Source of the DNA: Pedococcus sp. 5OH_020
GTDB taxonomy: Bacteria > Actinomycetota > Actinomycetes > Actinomycetales > Dermatophilaceae
Direction of reading: 5' to 3'
NCBI RefSeq assembly: GCF_027812955.1
Contig: NZ_JAPYZV010000007.1
Location: 124,001-188,000 of the forward strand
DNA: 64,000 nucleotides
Below, piece by piece: positions 44,749-53,416 of this stretch (position 1 is the stretch's first letter; the number at the start of each line of letters is the position of its first letter). The notes beneath the pieces were generated by a model that made no database searches, was not told the DNA's origin, and worked only from the letters and a program-made list of their open reading frames with translations. The position numbers and the translations under genes were made by a program.

Positions 44749-45633
44749 GTGGCCGCCTTTGATCGTGTAGTGCTGATTTTCAACCCTAAGAGCACTGGTC
44801 AGGCGCGAGAACGAGCGGAGGGCCTGCGTGCGGAGTTGGCCCAGCGGATGCCGACACTGAGGGTGGACCTGCTTCCCACCGAACACGCGGGCCATGCGAC
44901 CGACCTGTCTCGTGCGGCCGCGGAGGTGGGACGGCCGCTCGTGGTGTCGGTCAGTGGTGACGGCGGGTACAACGAAGTCGTCAACGGCGTGATGCAGGCC
45001 GGCAACGAACAGGCGGTGAGCGCTGTTCTGGCGGCGGGCAACGCCAACGATCACCGCCGCACGACCAAGGAGCGGCCGATCGCCGACGCCATTGCCCAGG
45101 GCACGGTCAGCCGCATCGACCTGCTTCGCCTCACCGTGGACGGCGCCGCGGGCGACATCGTGCGCTACGCCCACTCCTACATCGGGTTGGGGTTGACCCC
45201 CGTGGTGGCGGTCGATCTTGAGAAGGGGGACAAGGGCTCCCTGCGAGAGATGCTCACCGTGGTGCGCGCGTTCGCCCGGTTCCGCCCTTTCGAGATCGAG
45301 CTGGCCAACGGTGAACGGCAACGCTTCGACAGCCTGGTCTTCGCCAACATCGCGCAGATGGCTAAGGTCGCCACCTTGAGCGACGATCAAAGTCGGCCCG
45401 ATGACGGAAGGTTCGAGGTCATCACGCTCAGGCACACCGCGAAGTGGCGAGTCCTCGCGACCGCGGTCAAGGCCAGCACAACCGGGCTCGGCAAACAGCC
45501 CAGCGTCCGCAGTTACGCTTTCACCACGGTGAAGCCCCTGCCGCTGCAGGTCGACGGCGAAGTGATGGACCTCCCGGCCGGCGCCACCGTGCGCGTCGAC
45601 AGCGCACCAAGGGCGCTACAGACGGTGCTCTGA
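44749..45633 (+). CDS. Diacylglycerol kinase family lipid kinase
   Basis: 294 residues from GTG 44749. DAGK catalytic domain: VLIFNPKSTGQARE at the start, GDGGYNEVVNGVMQAG at ~70 (the GDGT nucleotide loop with Gly in place of Thr), and AAGNANDHRRTTKERPIADA (a variant of the GTxND motif). The C-terminal beta-sandwich ends VDGEVMDLPAGATVRVDSAP as in lipid/sphingosine kinases. Likely phosphorylates diacylglycerol or a related lipid at the membrane. Probably leaderless. Confidence 0.85.
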   Translation: MAAFDRVVLIFNPKSTGQARERAEGLRAELAQRMPTLRVDLLPTEHAGHATDLSRAAAEVGRPLVVSVSGDGGYNEVVNGVMQAGNEQAVSAVLAAGNANDHRRTTKERPIADAIAQGTVSRIDLLRLTVDGAAGDIVRYAHSYIGLGLTPVVAVDLEKGDKGSLREMLTVVRAFARFRPFEIELANGERQRFDSLVFANIAQMAKVATLSDDQSRPDDGRFEVITLRHTAKWRVLATAVKASTTGLGKQPSVRSYAFTTVKPLPLQVDGEVMDLPAGATVRVDSAPRALQTVL

Positions 45634-45968
45634 CTGCCTGAAGTCGCCCACTGCTGTGACATGCCCACCGGGGAAGCGACAGGGCCGGTTTGAACCGCGC
45701 TCAAGCCATCACCGAACCCCTCACCGGCCGTGGCGCGGCCGGCAGTGCTGTGGGTGGGCTGCAGCGAGGGAGCGGACGCTCGAGGCCTTCTCCAGGATCT
45801 GTGTTCTGCCGAGATGCAGAAGCTGCTCCGTCACGGCACGACAGCGCCGAGCCGCTCGCTCCAGGGCAGCCGTGAGGCCGCAACTGCGCACAAGTGACCT
45901 TCGCACGGCTGGACAGGCAACGCGGTAGCCCATGGGCAGCGCATGCGCCGGGCTGGCAGACTGTCGGC
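45634..45968. other. Region without a convincing gene
   Basis: 335 bases. A minus-strand frame near 45750-45900 (LTAALERAARRCRAVTEQLL) is helical-looking but lacks a start or a relative I recognise. No RNA element seen. Confidence 0.35.
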
Positions 45969-46259
45969 ATGCTGGACCCCGTGCGCGCGGTGAGGGCCGC
46001 CGAGCTGGTGAGCGCACTGGGCTCGTGCTCCGGCTGGCCCCACCACGACAGCAGCGCCTCCAGCCTGTACGTCGTCTCGGGTGTGCTGCCTTTCGAGTTC
46101 GAGGGGTGCGATGGATACCTCGACGCCGAGGCCGGAGACTTGCCGCGCGTGTCGCCCTGCACCTTGCATCGCGAGAGCAATCCGACCAGCGAGCCGTCGG
46201 TCGCGGTGATCGCCCGCTTCAGGGGTGGAGCCCCCACTATCAAGGGGGAGGCACGGTGA
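45969..46259 (+). CDS. Short cupin-like protein
   Basis: 96 residues from the ATG at 45969. SLYVVSGVLPFEFEG, then YLDAEAGDLPRVSPCTLHRE and SNPTSEPSVAVIARFRGG follow the second cupin motif (G-D-x-x-x-x-P-x-x-x-x-H). The first cupin His pair appears replaced (WPHHDSSAS), so metal binding is uncertain and the protein is shorter than most cupins. Its stop overlaps the start of the iminopeptidase gene, so they are co-translated. Confidence 0.6.
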   Translation: MLDPVRAVRAAELVSALGSCSGWPHHDSSASSLYVVSGVLPFEFEGCDGYLDAEAGDLPRVSPCTLHRESNPTSEPSVAVIARFRGGAPTIKGEAR

Positions 46260-47212
46260 CCGACCTCGCTCGTTACCTGGACAACACCGGCCGGGCGGAC
46301 CGGATCTCCGGCGGCGAGCGGATGATCCCGGTCAGGACCCCGAAGGGCGACTTCCGGGTGTGGACCAAGCGGGTCGGCAACAACCCGCGGCTGAAGGTGC
46401 TCCTATTGCACGGCGGGCCCGGCGTGACCCACGAGTACCTCATCACCTTCGACGGCTTCCTGCCGCAGGAGGGCATCGAGTACTACTACTACGACCAGCT
46501 CGGCTCGCACTACAGTGACCAGCCGGAGGAGCCGGAGCTGTGGGAGGTCGACCGGTTCGTCGACGAGGTCGAGCAGGTGCGGGTGGCGCTCGGGCTCGAC
46601 CGCCACGACTTCGTGCTCTACGGGCATTCATGGGGAGGCGTGCTGGCTTTGGAGTATGCCGTGGCCCATCAGGAGCACCTCAAGGGCCTGGTCGTCTCGA
46701 ACATGATGGCCAGCACCCCGGCCTACAACGCTTACGCCCAGAACGTCCTGATGCCGCGGATGGACCAGGATGCGCTGGCCGAGATCAAGCGGATGGAGGT
46801 CGAGGGCCGCACCGACGACCCGCGCTACCAGACGCTGCTGCTGGAGCACCACTACGTGTTCCACGTGTGCCGGCTGCCGCTGGAGGAGTGGCCGGAGCCG
46901 GCGACCCGTAGCTTCGCCCACATCAACCCGGCGATCTATGTGCCGCTTCAGGGTCCCAGCGAGCTCGGCGCCAGCGGCAAGCTGCTGCATTGGGACCGGG
47001 GCCCCGCCCTGCCGGACATCGACGTGCCCACGCTGGTGATGGGCGCCGAGCACGACACGATGGACCCCACCCATCTGCGCTGGATGGCCGAACAGCTGCC
47101 GCGGGGTCGCTACCACCACTGCCCCGACGGCAGCCACCTCGCCCTGGTCGACGACGCTGAGACCTACTTCGCCGGGCTGGTCGGGTTCCTGCGGGAGCTC
47201 GAGGCGCGTTAG
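46256..47212 (+). CDS. Proline iminopeptidase-like alpha/beta hydrolase
   Basis: 318 residues from GTG 46256 with GGGGGAG upstream. HGGPG (oxyanion, 52-56), GHSWGG (nucleophile Ser125), Asp in VMGAEHDTMDP and His in CPDGSHLALVDD form the S33 peptidase catalytic set. Typical reaction is release of N-terminal proline from peptides; related proteins hydrolyse amides. Cytosolic. Coupled to the cupin-like gene. Confidence 0.9.
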   Translation: MTDLARYLDNTGRADRISGGERMIPVRTPKGDFRVWTKRVGNNPRLKVLLLHGGPGVTHEYLITFDGFLPQEGIEYYYYDQLGSHYSDQPEEPELWEVDRFVDEVEQVRVALGLDRHDFVLYGHSWGGVLALEYAVAHQEHLKGLVVSNMMASTPAYNAYAQNVLMPRMDQDALAEIKRMEVEGRTDDPRYQTLLLEHHYVFHVCRLPLEEWPEPATRSFAHINPAIYVPLQGPSELGASGKLLHWDRGPALPDIDVPTLVMGAEHDTMDPTHLRWMAEQLPRGRYHHCPDGSHLALVDDAETYFAGLVGFLRELEAR

Positions 47213-47709
47213 TAGCACATTTTTGCCCACCGCGACCTACCGCGTCCCGTCGGCGACCACGGTCACCACGGTCCCGGTGACCCTTCATGGTCGGCGTGAT
47301 CCCGAACCGCATCCCGGTGTTCGACCGAGAAACATCGGCGTGGCGGCAGCGCGCGCACCACTCGGGCCGGAGGTCGCTTGCCGGGCAAAGTAACCTCCCC
47401 ACGGCGATGCGACATGCCGCGACAACGGTCGCCGGCCTCTCTTCTTACACGACACCAGGTCTGGGCGCCTGAAGGAACTGTCCAAGGTCATTGACCGTGC
47501 AGCCGTCGAGCGCGAACCCGTTGCCGCCGCGGCCGTGCCAATCACTACGATGAGGTCACCCCGGCCTGGTCCAGAGTTGCGGCAAGAACGTGATCTCCGG
47601 AGCACGGCCGATCGCCAAGCAAGGTGCAGAGAGCTCCAGATCGCGGATGCGCGGCAGGACATCGACGCGTCAACCTCACTGGGCTGGACGCCAGGACGAA
47701 CCGGCTCTT
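47213..47709. other. Region without a convincing gene; weak hairpin
   Basis: 497 bases between the iminopeptidase gene and the island edge. An inverted repeat GGTCACC (47261-47267) / GGTGACC (47276-47282) with an eight-base loop could terminate the hydrolase transcript, though no T-tract follows. A plus-strand frame around 47470-47690 (LKELSKVIDRAAVEREPVAA) is protein-like but unrecognised and lacks a start. Confidence 0.4.
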
Positions 47710-47756
47710 CGTTTGAGCCGGTGACGAGAATCGACCTCGCGTGTCCAGTTTGGGAA
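47710..47756. repeat. Attachment-site repeat: degenerate tRNA-Gly 3' end
   Basis: 47 bases matching 57427-57473 with two mismatches and in the same orientation: the 3' part of the tRNA-Gly(CCC) gene plus six bases outside it. It includes the T-arm (GACGAGAATCGA on the plus strand) and part of the anticodon arm. A directly repeated tRNA 3' end at a distance of 9.7 kb is the hallmark of an element integrated at a tRNA. Confidence 0.85.
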
Positions 47757-48198
47757 TCTCATTCCCGTATGCGTAGCAGTCGATTTCATGCTGCCGGGTG
47801 AAGCGGACACTGCCCCCTATTGCCCCGTCGATGCCGGCGCTCGTGGTCCGCTAAAGGCCCGAATGTGCGGGCCCTTGGCGCATCCTGCCCCGCAGCAGCC
47901 AATGGGGCTCGACGGTCTTATCAAGCCGCCCGGCGGGCATCTATCCAACGGTTCCCTCGAGTGTCGACGACGCTCGAAAACGAGGCCATAGCGACGCTGT
48001 CGACGGCGCGCCGAAACCGACCAGGATTGGAGCGCCGCCGACACCCTGCTTGGCGGGGATCTGTCCCAACAACCCTAGATCGAGGAGACCGCCGTGGCGT
48101 GACTGAACCTCCGATCTTCAGACATACACATACGCGCAGGTCAAACAGCACGTTTCGGTGGTCCCAGCGGAAACGTCGGTCAGGGGCCCTCCGCCATC
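47757..48198. other. Region without a convincing gene inside the island
   Basis: 442 bases downstream of the last island gene. A hairpin GGCCCG-AATGTG-CGGGCC lies near 47855-47873. No domain-bearing frame on either strand; could be the remains of a lost integrase or terminal element sequence. Confidence 0.35.
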
Positions 48199-48939
48199 TC
48201 ATTCTTCAGGTGCCCCAGACACTCCGAACGGCGCGCCATTGCGGGCGTCTGCGCGACCCATCTGAGTGAGGTTCGTCTGGTACACGCGGACTCCAGTCAG
48301 GTCACCGAGCCTGCGCGACAGCTCGAGCGCAGCAGCCGTCAGGTCCGTGGCCTGTGCGGGTTCGCCGCGAAGAAACCAGTTGAGGCCAAGCAGCCCGAGC
48401 ACGCGTGGCAGGTAGCACACGCGCACGTCATCGGGCTCGGCCGACGATGAGGTACCGATTCCTCCAGTAAGAGGCGTGAGGCCGTCGCGGAGGGGCTCAA
48501 GCACATCGATGCTCCTGACGAACCGGAAGCGGTCGGTGAGCGACTGGGCACGAATGATGTCGCGGCGAATCGTGCGGTGGGACAGGGGCAGCGACGGATC
48601 GTCGAGGTCTTCAGGAGGCTCTCGCGCGGCAAGGACTGTCAGCAGGTTCTCGCGGTAGCCCTCGAGGAGTGGATACAGCGCGTCGTCGTTCAAGGCCTCG
48701 ACCCGGTGAAGCGCCTCGCGGGTTGCAGCAAGCGCTTCGTCGGACAGCGAGAGCTGCAGTGCGCTCTTGCCGATGAGACCGAAGAGCTGTGCTCGCCAGG
48801 CTTCATAACGTATCACCTCGGCGGTGAGCTGGTCGAGAAGGGCATGCGCCGCCTCGTAACACGCCGCGAACTCGCCCTCCTCGAAGAGCTGGTTCGCCGT
48901 GACGATCCGCTCGCGGAGCTCCTCATCCGGGTCGGTCAT
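48199..48939 (-). CDS. TPR-like helical protein of the island cluster
   Basis: 246 residues. Repeated helix pairs such as ANQLFEEGEFAACYEAAHAL, LIGKSALQLSLSDEALAATR and VLGLLGLNWFLRGEPAQATD look like tetratricopeptide repeats. The start overlaps the stop of the large upstream gene by four bases (ATGA), so it is co-translated and probably a partner of that protein. No catalytic motif. It may be the sensor or scaffold subunit. Confidence 0.65.
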   Translation of the reverse strand: MTDPDEELRERIVTANQLFEEGEFAACYEAAHALLDQLTAEVIRYEAWRAQLFGLIGKSALQLSLSDEALAATREALHRVEALNDDALYPLLEGYRENLLTVLAAREPPEDLDDPSLPLSHRTIRRDIIRAQSLTDRFRFVRSIDVLEPLRDGLTPLTGGIGTSSSAEPDDVRVCYLPRVLGLLGLNWFLRGEPAQATDLTAAALELSRRLGDLTGVRVYQTNLTQMGRADARNGAPFGVSGAPEE

Positions 48940-51158
48940 TCGGCGGCCCTTCCGTGCAGTGGCAGCAGGAAGGGAAGCAGCGCGCCCCGGTAGATCCCGC
49001 CCGGATGCGTGCGGAGGACGCCTTCCACGATCGGATAGCGCGCCAGCTGACGGGGGCTTTCCTCGATGTCATGCGCCTCGAACCAGCGCAGATTCTGCCG
49101 CCCGCTGTCGATGGCGAGTTCACCATGCGGGCGACCGAGCGATCGCATCGTCTCGAGCAGGTGCCCGGTGACGTGGCAGTGGGCCAGCCGGTGTGCGGTG
49201 GAGATGATGATCCACTGTCGACTGAGCGATGGCCAGGGTTGAAGCCGGCCGAACGCCATCTTGCCCACCGGGAGGATGTCGGTGGCCAGCCACGAGATCG
49301 ACACCGTCCGCCGTGCGGTCAGGGACTCGATCTGGTCCCGATGGTCGCGGGCCCACCGAGCCATCAGCATCGCCTCGCCCTCGCAGCTACCGACTATCGC
49401 GAGATGCACCCCTTCGTATCCTGGCGCGTCAAGGAGTGCGTCCTGGCTCTCGAGCAGGTTGAGCAGCGGCGGCACGCCAAGCGGGCGGCGTTCCTTCTCG
49501 GCCTCGCGGAGTTCGGGGAGCCGCAGCGCTGACGTCCAGTCGACGTCCACCGTTGTCGACGGCGACGGTTCGTCGGCCACGTAGCGGTCGCTCCCCGTTC
49601 GCCAGTACAGGGATGCGCCGTCGGCCGCAAGAGGCAGTGGGAAGAAGCCGGTCACGATCTCGGTGTCGTCTGTGGGTGGGTCCGGCGCTTGCATGCGGCG
49701 CAGGGCCTCGTAGACGAACGGCAGGTCGGCTGGATCCGTGACATCGAGGCGGAGGCGCTCCAAGCACCGGTCGGGCGGTTGATCCGCGGAGAGCTCCGTG
49801 TCCAGCAGCGCCCGCCATACCAGGTGCTGCGAGTCGCGGAGCAACAGCTTGTTGTACACCTCCGCCGTGCCCTTGCGGTTCGTCGAACGGCGCGAACCGG
49901 CCAGATGGACTGCCGGCATCGACGTCAGGGTCGTCAGGCTCTCAGCGGTGATGGCCTCCAACACGCACCACGCTCGGCCGAGGTAGTCATCGACCTCGTC
50001 GAGCAGAATCGCCGTCCCACCCACCAGCTGGACTGCGTTCAGGTGGGCGAGACCATCACGAAACAGCAGTTCGTCTGCCTCCGCCCTCGGCGGCTGTGGC
50101 AAGCAGGAGTAGTCGAACCAGACGAGCACGCGATCGAGGAGGCGGCGCACCTGCGGCATGACTTTCAGGCGTTCGCGGAGAACCTGAAGGCCGTGGTCTC
50201 GATCTGCCATCGCGGAGCCCCGGTCATCGAGGTCGGGGTCGCTGCTCGCCACCTCCGCCATGACAGCTGCGACCGCGGCTTCATCGAGGTTGGGCTGAAG
50301 AAGGTTGACGAACAGGCTCTCGGCGAGGTCCCCGCCGAACCTGCCGACTGGCGTTCCGAACAACCGGCTGACGCGTCGTGCCGTGGACAGGCCGCGATCG
50401 GCTGCGATCTCGACCGCCTCGCAGACCGCGGCGAAGAGCTGCCACGCGAAGAACCGCGCCTGGACCGCCTCGGGGTCAGGTTCCGCCCGCGCGAGCCAGC
50501 GGTGCGAGACGAAGAGGTGGACGCCGCTGATCTCGGTCGACGGGTGCAGGCGGTCGCGGGCATCCTGGAACTTCGGGAACGCGCCCTTCTCGAGCAGGAC
50601 GGTGAACGGCAGCCAGAAGACGCCCGGGAGCGAGAGGCTCTGGGATGACGTGACCAGCGTCGCCGCTGGCGCCTCCACCGTGTCGCGCGCGATGAGCCCC
50701 GGAGGATGCGCCAGCGAGAACGTCCACGGCTGTGCCGGCCCTTCCTGCTGCCCGACGTACACCGTGATGGAGTCCTCGCTGCCGGCCCAGTCCAAGGACC
50801 CGCTCTCTGTCGGGAGGTCGAGCGCTCGATGGCGCAGCTCAGCGATCTGTTCGATCAGCGCGTCGACATCGGGATCGCGACGGTGGGCCGCGTCCCGCTC
50901 GCGCTCGCGACGCGCGGTCGCCCGCGTCTTGATGGACACGGCGGGAGGAATGGGGGAGGCGGCCAGGGTGCGCTCGGCGATCTCCTCATACGGCAGGCCT
51001 CCTCGTCCACGGCCGTAGCGCAACGCGCGATCCGCTGCGGGGTACCGCGGGTCGAGCCATGCCGGCGCAGCCTCACGCAACGCAGCGGCTGGGAGATCGA
51101 TCGACGGTCCCAGGTCAAGGGCTTCGAGGACAGGCGTCAGGAAGAGCTGCCCGGCCAT
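48936..51158 (-). CDS. Large TIR-like (SHRW...WCVLE) protein, probable immune effector or sensor
   Basis: 740 residues from the ATG at 51158, 12 bases after the STING-like gene. The core at ~213-405 reads GVHLFVSHRWLARAEPDPEA, later VLVWFDYSCLPQPPR (~345-358) and DDYLGRAWCVLEAITAE (~390-406). An initial beta-strand plus SHRW, a WFDYxCxPQ strand and a final Arg-x-Trp-Cys-x-Leu-Glu helix are the landmarks of a TIR/HET-like fold with a candidate catalytic Glu401; a long insert separates the first two. The ~210 N-terminal and ~330 C-terminal residues are unrecognised (the latter has an alpha/beta segment VHLAIVGSCEGEAMLMARWA). NAD-cleaving effector activity is inferred from the fold only. Confidence 0.6.
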   Translation of the reverse strand: MAGQLFLTPVLEALDLGPSIDLPAAALREAAPAWLDPRYPAADRALRYGRGRGGLPYEEIAERTLAASPIPPAVSIKTRATARRERERDAAHRRDPDVDALIEQIAELRHRALDLPTESGSLDWAGSEDSITVYVGQQEGPAQPWTFSLAHPPGLIARDTVEAPAATLVTSSQSLSLPGVFWLPFTVLLEKGAFPKFQDARDRLHPSTEISGVHLFVSHRWLARAEPDPEAVQARFFAWQLFAAVCEAVEIAADRGLSTARRVSRLFGTPVGRFGGDLAESLFVNLLQPNLDEAAVAAVMAEVASSDPDLDDRGSAMADRDHGLQVLRERLKVMPQVRRLLDRVLVWFDYSCLPQPPRAEADELLFRDGLAHLNAVQLVGGTAILLDEVDDYLGRAWCVLEAITAESLTTLTSMPAVHLAGSRRSTNRKGTAEVYNKLLLRDSQHLVWRALLDTELSADQPPDRCLERLRLDVTDPADLPFVYEALRRMQAPDPPTDDTEIVTGFFPLPLAADGASLYWRTGSDRYVADEPSPSTTVDVDWTSALRLPELREAEKERRPLGVPPLLNLLESQDALLDAPGYEGVHLAIVGSCEGEAMLMARWARDHRDQIESLTARRTVSISWLATDILPVGKMAFGRLQPWPSLSRQWIIISTAHRLAHCHVTGHLLETMRSLGRPHGELAIDSGRQNLRWFEAHDIEESPRQLARYPIVEGVLRTHPGGIYRGALLPFLLPLHGRAAE

Positions 51159-51170
51159 GGCTTCTCGACC

Positions 51171-52304
51171 TCAGCCGGCCGGGAGGACCGACCTGATCCA
51201 CGCGAGATCGTCCGTCCTCTCGATCTGGTCGGAGCGCGTCACCGTCACTCTGCGGCGGAAGCGGTCACTGTCGAACCGGGTCTTGAGATTCGTGCGCAGC
51301 GCCAGCACGAAGCGGTCGACCTCCTGCTTCTCGACCGCGCGCCACTCCTCCGAGTCGTGGTCGGTTCCCCGGAAACGCATCCGGCGATCGACAGCGGGCT
51401 CCACCCCGCGCATCGTCGTGGGGATGTCGACCAGGCACAGCTGGCCGTCGCTTCGTGGGTACGCCCACAGGGTGAGGGCACGGCCGCTCGTCTCAACGCT
51501 CGCTGGCCGCGCCATCGCCCGCAGGTCGTCCGCGTAGTCATGCTTGGCAAGCTCGATGCGCGCCGGCACCACGATCTCCAGGTCGAGACCAGTGCGCTGG
51601 TGCGCGGACAGCGCCTCCAGTCTGTCCTCATCGCCCGGCTCGGCCGTTGCGAGGTCGGCGCCCACGCTGACGTCGAAGAAGTAGTCATTGCCCCTGCGTT
51701 GGGTGAGCGACGTGACGACGGGGCGAACGAAATTGCTGAAGTAGCCGTCCGCCAGTGCCGAAGCAGGACTCACGTAGGTCATGGGGGCGTGGTAGTAGTC
51801 GATCACCGGGTTCTCCAGCCTCGACCAGTCGTCCGTCGCCGAGTGCGCCGCCTTGAGCGCGGGAGTGAGCGCAGTCTGACCATGGGCATAGGCATCATCG
51901 GCAGATCCGGCGTCTGAGATATCGAGGTTGATCCTGAAGACGCGGTACGCATTGACATCGAACTGGATCGGTTGGCCCTCCTGCAGGACCGCGACGCAGG
52001 GACGTCCCAGGGCGTGCGTGATTCCAAGCTCGTAGAAGACGTTGGGATTCGCATTCGTGAGGTCGGCGACGACGATGTCCGCGCGGTCGATGTTGTAGAT
52101 CACGTCCCGGATGATCGCGTTCCCACCCTCGAGTCCCAGGTCGAAGGGCGACTTCACCTCATAGGAGTCCGTCGTCCCGGCGGTGATCGTCTCCAACACG
52201 GGGCGCACGATGTTGTTCTTGAGCCTGGTCAGTCGAGCCCGCGATCCGATCCCCTCGGACTCTCCCATCGGGCCGATGATGAAGCACGTCAGCTGCCTCG
52301 CCAC
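51171..52304 (-). CDS. NDT-like domain fused to a probable bacterial STING domain
   Basis: 377 residues from GTG 52304, preceded by AAGGGGGGAG. Residues 1-150 are a nucleoside-2-deoxyribosyltransferase/TIR-like domain: CFIIGPMGESEGIG, then ADIVVADLTNANPNVFYELG and ITHALGRP with candidate catalytic Glu92. Residues ~178-345 resemble STING: SALADGYFSNFVRPVVTSL (compare GLAWSYYIGYLRLILPEL in human STING), LDLEIVVPARIELAKHDYAD, ALTLWAYPRSDGQLCLVDIP and a closing helix EEWRAVEKQEVDRFVLALR, in the same order. Bacterial STING proteins bind cyclic dinucleotides and switch on a fused effector. No CD-NTase gene is in the window. 13 bases after the TIR gene. Confidence 0.7.
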   Translation of the reverse strand: MARQLTCFIIGPMGESEGIGSRARLTRLKNNIVRPVLETITAGTTDSYEVKSPFDLGLEGGNAIIRDVIYNIDRADIVVADLTNANPNVFYELGITHALGRPCVAVLQEGQPIQFDVNAYRVFRINLDISDAGSADDAYAHGQTALTPALKAAHSATDDWSRLENPVIDYYHAPMTYVSPASALADGYFSNFVRPVVTSLTQRRGNDYFFDVSVGADLATAEPGDEDRLEALSAHQRTGLDLEIVVPARIELAKHDYADDLRAMARPASVETSGRALTLWAYPRSDGQLCLVDIPTTMRGVEPAVDRRMRFRGTDHDSEEWRAVEKQEVDRFVLALRTNLKTRFDSDRFRRRVTVTRSDQIERTDDLAWIRSVLPAG

Positions 52305-52317
52305 GAGACTCCCCCCT

Positions 52318-53223
52318 TCACTCCATGTGTTGGGCGTGCGCACCGTCGCCGAACGGCTGGTGCGAACCTGTGATGTCTGCCGGCACGCCACCGGTCATGA
52401 GTCCGACGACGAGCGGGACAGCCGCGGGCACGGCGTCCATCCCGGTAGTGGGCGCCCAGGTCATGACGACCGCGTTGGGCGTGGCCGCCTCGCGCAGCTG
52501 ATACTCCTGCAACGTCGTCTCATCGCCTGGCGCGATAGCGAGGATGGCCGCCACGCGGTGGGGGTTGACGCCGAGCTCGCGCTCCACTCTCCCCAGGAGC
52601 TCGCCGACCGCCGCGGGTCGGCGCTGGACCATCACGCCGATACGCAGGAGGGCCACCTCGATGACGGCATCGAGGCTTCCACCGGTCGCCGGGTTCGTGC
52701 GAAGGATCGCGTAGCCAGCACCCATCGCTCCTGCCTCCAAGGCACCGAGTGCGCGCGCGGTGAAGGCGTCAGGGGGCGAGACGTCGAGGCGGGACCGGCC
52801 CGGCTCGACCGTCGGGACATCGCTGACGGGCCGGATCTGAACCCTGAGAAGGGTGCCAAGTACGGTCAGACCCTGCTCATATTGGGAGAAGTCGACCCAC
52901 TGGAATCCGGAAAGGAGGGGAGGCAGGGCAACCGGCTGAAGGCGGGCCGGAATCAGGGTGGTCAGTCCCTGATGGGCGCGGTCCAACGCTGCGTACACCT
53001 CCGCTCGAACCCAGTCGGACGCCAGGGCGCTGGGCGACAGGAGGACGATGACGAACTCAGAGCCTTCGAGGCCGCGATCGATGGCCGCGGGGAACGACTC
53101 ACCTGCGCGAATGCTCTCCGATGCCATCCAGACGTCCAGGTCGGCCGCACGAAGGTCCGCGGCAAGCCGGCGAGCGGCTGCCTCGTCGGCTTCAGCGTTG
53201 TAGCTGATGAAGACCGTTGCCAT
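52318..53223 (-). CDS. TIR domain protein with unidentified C-terminal domain
   Basis: 301 residues. N-terminal TIR: VFISYNAEADEAAARRLAAD, DVWMASESIRAGESFPAAID, FVIVLLSPSALASDWVRAEV, with Glu75 in the catalytic-Glu position of NAD-cleaving TIRs. Residues ~150-290 form an alpha/beta region (AGAMGAGYAILRTNPATGGS, AVGELLGRVERELGVNPHRV) not recognised, perhaps ligand-sensing. First gene of a tightly spaced set of four (gaps 13 and 12 bases, then a four-base overlap). A 193-base gap separates it from the upstream three-gene set. Confidence 0.88.
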   Translation of the reverse strand: MATVFISYNAEADEAAARRLAADLRAADLDVWMASESIRAGESFPAAIDRGLEGSEFVIVLLSPSALASDWVRAEVYAALDRAHQGLTTLIPARLQPVALPPLLSGFQWVDFSQYEQGLTVLGTLLRVQIRPVSDVPTVEPGRSRLDVSPPDAFTARALGALEAGAMGAGYAILRTNPATGGSLDAVIEVALLRIGVMVQRRPAAVGELLGRVERELGVNPHRVAAILAIAPGDETTLQEYQLREAATPNAVVMTWAPTTGMDAVPAAVPLVVGLMTGGVPADITGSHQPFGDGAHAQHME

Positions 53224-53416
53224 TCACCCTCCACCGCGCACGGTCGGCCCACCGATCCGGGGGGCCCGGGTTCGCGAATCGTCCGATGTTCGTCCTCTTC
53301 ATGGTATTCACATGGTGATGCTGCACATAGGGCGACTTTGACTCTTCTCCGTTGAGTCGAGTGTAGGATCCCCCGTTTGACATATGGAGGATAAGGATCG
53401 ACGACGTCGTTCATTG
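53224..53416. promoter_or_regulatory. Intergenic region that may hold the promoter of the TIR-STING gene set
   Basis: Visibly A+T-richer than the flanking genes. A short inverted repeat GACTC/GAGTC lies near 53339-53357. No convincing -35/-10 pair with normal spacing was found on the minus strand, so a promoter here is only likely from gene layout. Confidence 0.35.

Noticed and set aside
44221-45435. 404-codon minus-strand frame
   Set aside because: Most of it is antisense to the lipid kinase gene; only the terminal part after 44562 looks possibly coding and is listed separately.
48577-48993. Plus-strand frame opposite the TPR-like gene
   Set aside because: Antisense shadow; the minus-strand gene is coupled to its neighbour and has helical-repeat sequence.
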